From: Streptosporangiaceae bacterium
GTDB lineage: Bacteria; Actinomycetota; Actinomycetes; Streptosporangiales; Streptosporangiaceae
Assembly: GCA_030052355.1 (NCBI GenBank)
Contig: JASIGS010000247.1
Location: 1-6,448 of the forward strand
Direction: 5' to 3'
DNA length: 6,448 bases
The notes beneath the pieces are model-generated. The model saw only the letters and a list, made by a program, of their open reading frames with translations. It had not been told where the DNA came from and made no database searches. The position numbers were made by a program, and so were the translations under genes. This document shows, in pieces, positions 5,467-6,448 of this stretch (the stretch's first letter is position 1; each line of letters begins with the position of its first letter).

Positions 5467-5967
5467 GTGACCGAGACCCGTGATGACACCCTTACCTGGC
5501 TCACCCAGGAGGCGTACGACCGGCTCAAGTCAGAGCTTGACTACCTCACGGGACCAGGTCGGATCGAGATTGCGAAGAAGATCGAGGCCGCCAGGGAAGA
5601 GGGCGACCTGAAGGAAAACGGCGGCTACCACGCCGCCAAGGACCAGCAGGGCATGCAGGAGGCCCGAATCCGCCAGCTCTCGCACCTGCTGCAGAACTCA
5701 CGCGTCGGCGAGCCGCCACGCACGGAGGGCGTGGTCGGCCCCGGCATGACCGTGACGATCAGGTTCGCTGGGGATGACGAGGAGGTGACCTTCCTGCTCG
5801 CCTCGCGCGAGGAGGTCGGCACGCCGATTGACGTCTACTCGCCGAAATCCCCGCTCGGCGCCGCGATCAACGGCAAGAAGGTCGGCGATAACGCCACCTA
5901 CACACTGCCGAACGGGCGCTCCACGACGGTCGAGATCCTCGACGCGGTTCCTTACGGCGGGAGGTAA
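5467..5967 (+). CDS. greA: Transcription elongation factor GreA
   Basis: The product (166 residues, normal length) inserts its coiled coil into the RNA polymerase secondary channel and stimulates cleavage of the 3' RNA end in backtracked complexes, rescuing arrested elongation. Residues about 11-84 form the N-terminal helical hairpin, opening TWLTQEAYDRLKSELDYL (10-27) as in mycobacterial GreA. The hairpin tip carries EEGDLKENGGYHAAKDQQG (44-62), with the acidic pair D47 and E50 that coordinates the catalytic magnesium. Residues about 85-165 are the FKBP-like domain, with VYSPKSPLGAAINGKKVGD and the closing TLPNGRSTTVEIL. GTG at 5467 is fixed by GAGGAG six bases upstream. The gene is monocistronic: a structured leader precedes it and a perfect hairpin overlaps its end. 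Nothing in the sequence suggests loss of activity. Confidence 0.97.
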   Translation: MTETRDDTLTWLTQEAYDRLKSELDYLTGPGRIEIAKKIEAAREEGDLKENGGYHAAKDQQGMQEARIRQLSHLLQNSRVGEPPRTEGVVGPGMTVTIRFAGDDEEVTFLLASREEVGTPIDVYSPKSPLGAAINGKKVGDNATYTLPNGRSTTVEILDAVPYGGR

Positions 5968-5980
5968 TCCCGCCGTAAGG
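5950..5980. terminator. Bidirectional terminator hairpin containing the greA stop codon
   Basis: CCTTACGGCGGGA (5950-5962) pairs perfectly over 13 bp with TCCCGCCGTAAGG (5968-5980) around the loop GGTAA. The loop holds the greA TAA stop (5965-5967), so the left arm is coding and the right arm non-coding. The MFS gene, read leftward, stops 14 bases beyond the other side, so one palindrome can end both transcripts. There is no U-run on either side, as often in high-G+C actinobacteria. Confidence 0.8.
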
Positions 5981-5993
5981 CCGCATCCGCTTG

Positions 5994-6448
5994 CTAGCTT
6001 TCGCTGACCAGCTCGGGCTCGGCAGCGGCCGGCTCTGCCGCCGGCTGGCTCCCACCGCGCAGCGGGATCTCCTTGAGGCAGACCGCGAGGATGAACACCA
6101 GCACGGTGCCCGGGATCGTCCACCAGAACACGCTGTCCTCGGCGCGACCGATCGCGTAGAAAGCGGCCTCGCGGACGAGGTGCGGCAGGGTGTTGATGAC
6201 CGTCGGGTCGAACGAGTTCGTGTTGAGGTTCAGGTGAGCGCCGGGGACCCGCGCGGCCATGGTCTCGCTCAGCCGCTTGAAGAAGATCACTCCGAACAGC
6301 GCCACGCCGATCGAGCCGCCGATCTGCTGGAAGAACGCGCGCGAGCTGCTGGCCACGCCCATGTCGTTCGGACCCACGCTGTTCTGCACGATCAGCGAGG
6401 TGATCTGCATCAGGAAGCCCATGCCGATCCCGAAGACGATGAAGTACC
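5994..6448 (-). CDS. DHA2 (EmrB/QacA) MFS drug exporter, C-terminal end (cut by right edge)
   Basis: The visible 150 residues are the C-terminal end of a proton-coupled major facilitator exporter with 14 predicted TM segments; the start lies beyond position 6448. The fragment opens in a TM segment, YFIVFGIGMGFLMQI, followed by TSLIVQNSVGPNDMGVASS (16-34), the family's loop with invariant-looking Q21, N22 and G30. Next come the RAFFQQIGGSIGVALFG segment (36-52), a soluble loop with acidic and Asn-rich sequence (about 57-100), a last TM helix (106-124) and the closing KEIPLRGG typical of EmrB/QacA proteins. A polar Ala/Glu/Pro-rich tail follows. Substrates of this family are hydrophobic drugs, dyes or antibiotics; none can be inferred here. 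Whether it exports mercapturic acids made by Mca is speculation. It converges on greA across a 26-base gap. Confidence 0.88.
   Translation of the reverse strand, partial: YFIVFGIGMGFLMQITSLIVQNSVGPNDMGVASSSRAFFQQIGGSIGVALFGVIFFKRLSETMAARVPGAHLNLNTNSFDPTVINTLPHLVREAAFYAIGRAEDSVFWWTIPGTVLVFILAVCLKEIPLRGGSQPAAEPAAAEPELVSES

Noticed and set aside
1..6448. CRISPR array, tRNA, rRNA, insertion sequence, toxin-antitoxin or phage defence genes
   Set aside because: I looked for regularly spaced repeats, cloverleaf-like pairs, transposase motifs and paired small soluble genes and saw none. Defence was considered because of the SNF2 gene, but its neighbours are housekeeping and membrane genes.

Overview
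The window is about 70% G+C, with GC-ending codons, many GTG starts and compact gene spacing. It also encodes mycothiol S-conjugate amidase (Mca). Together these point to the chromosome of a mycothiol-producing actinomycete. The gene types fit a filamentous or soil actinobacterium better than a mycobacterium, but I cannot name a genus.

Layout. (1) Positions 1-1754, minus strand: the N-terminal 584 residues of a large SNF2-family helicase, including most of its SNF2-associated domain; the motor domains lie beyond the left edge. (2) 1755-1900: short intergenic stretch with a terminator-like hairpin. (3) 1901-3135, minus strand: a two-gene unit, mca followed by an overlapping gene for a small single-pass membrane protein. 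(4) 3136-3286: divergent intergenic region with a good sigma-70-like promoter (TTGACT, 17 bp, GATAAC) facing right. (5) 3287-4525, plus strand: a polytopic GT87 (PimE-like) mannosyltransferase. (6) 4522-5165, minus strand: two small membrane proteins of unknown function joined by an ATGA overlap. The second converges on the GT87 gene so closely that the two stop codons share one CTAG palindrome. (7) 5166-5466: non-coding region holding the start signals of the small-protein pair and a structured greA leader. (8) 5467-5967, plus strand: greA, with its stop codon in the loop of a perfect 13-bp hairpin. (9) 5994-6448, minus strand: the C-terminal end of a 14-TM (DHA2/EmrB-QacA) MFS exporter, convergent with greA and cut by the right edge.

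How the genes relate. Mca removes the GlcN-Ins moiety from mycothiol conjugates of electrophiles and drugs, releasing mercapturic acids for export. The coupled small membrane protein is a standing companion of mca. From memory, mca and greA are also near neighbours in mycobacteria (the Rv1080c-Rv1083 region), so the window looks like a rearranged version of a conserved actinobacterial neighbourhood, with the GT87 gene and the two small membrane genes between mca and greA. I see no CRISPR array, tRNA, rRNA, insertion sequence or phage gene, and no convincing new multi-gene system. The most interesting items are the overlapping gene ends, the greA leader and terminator architecture, and the uncharacterised small membrane proteins.
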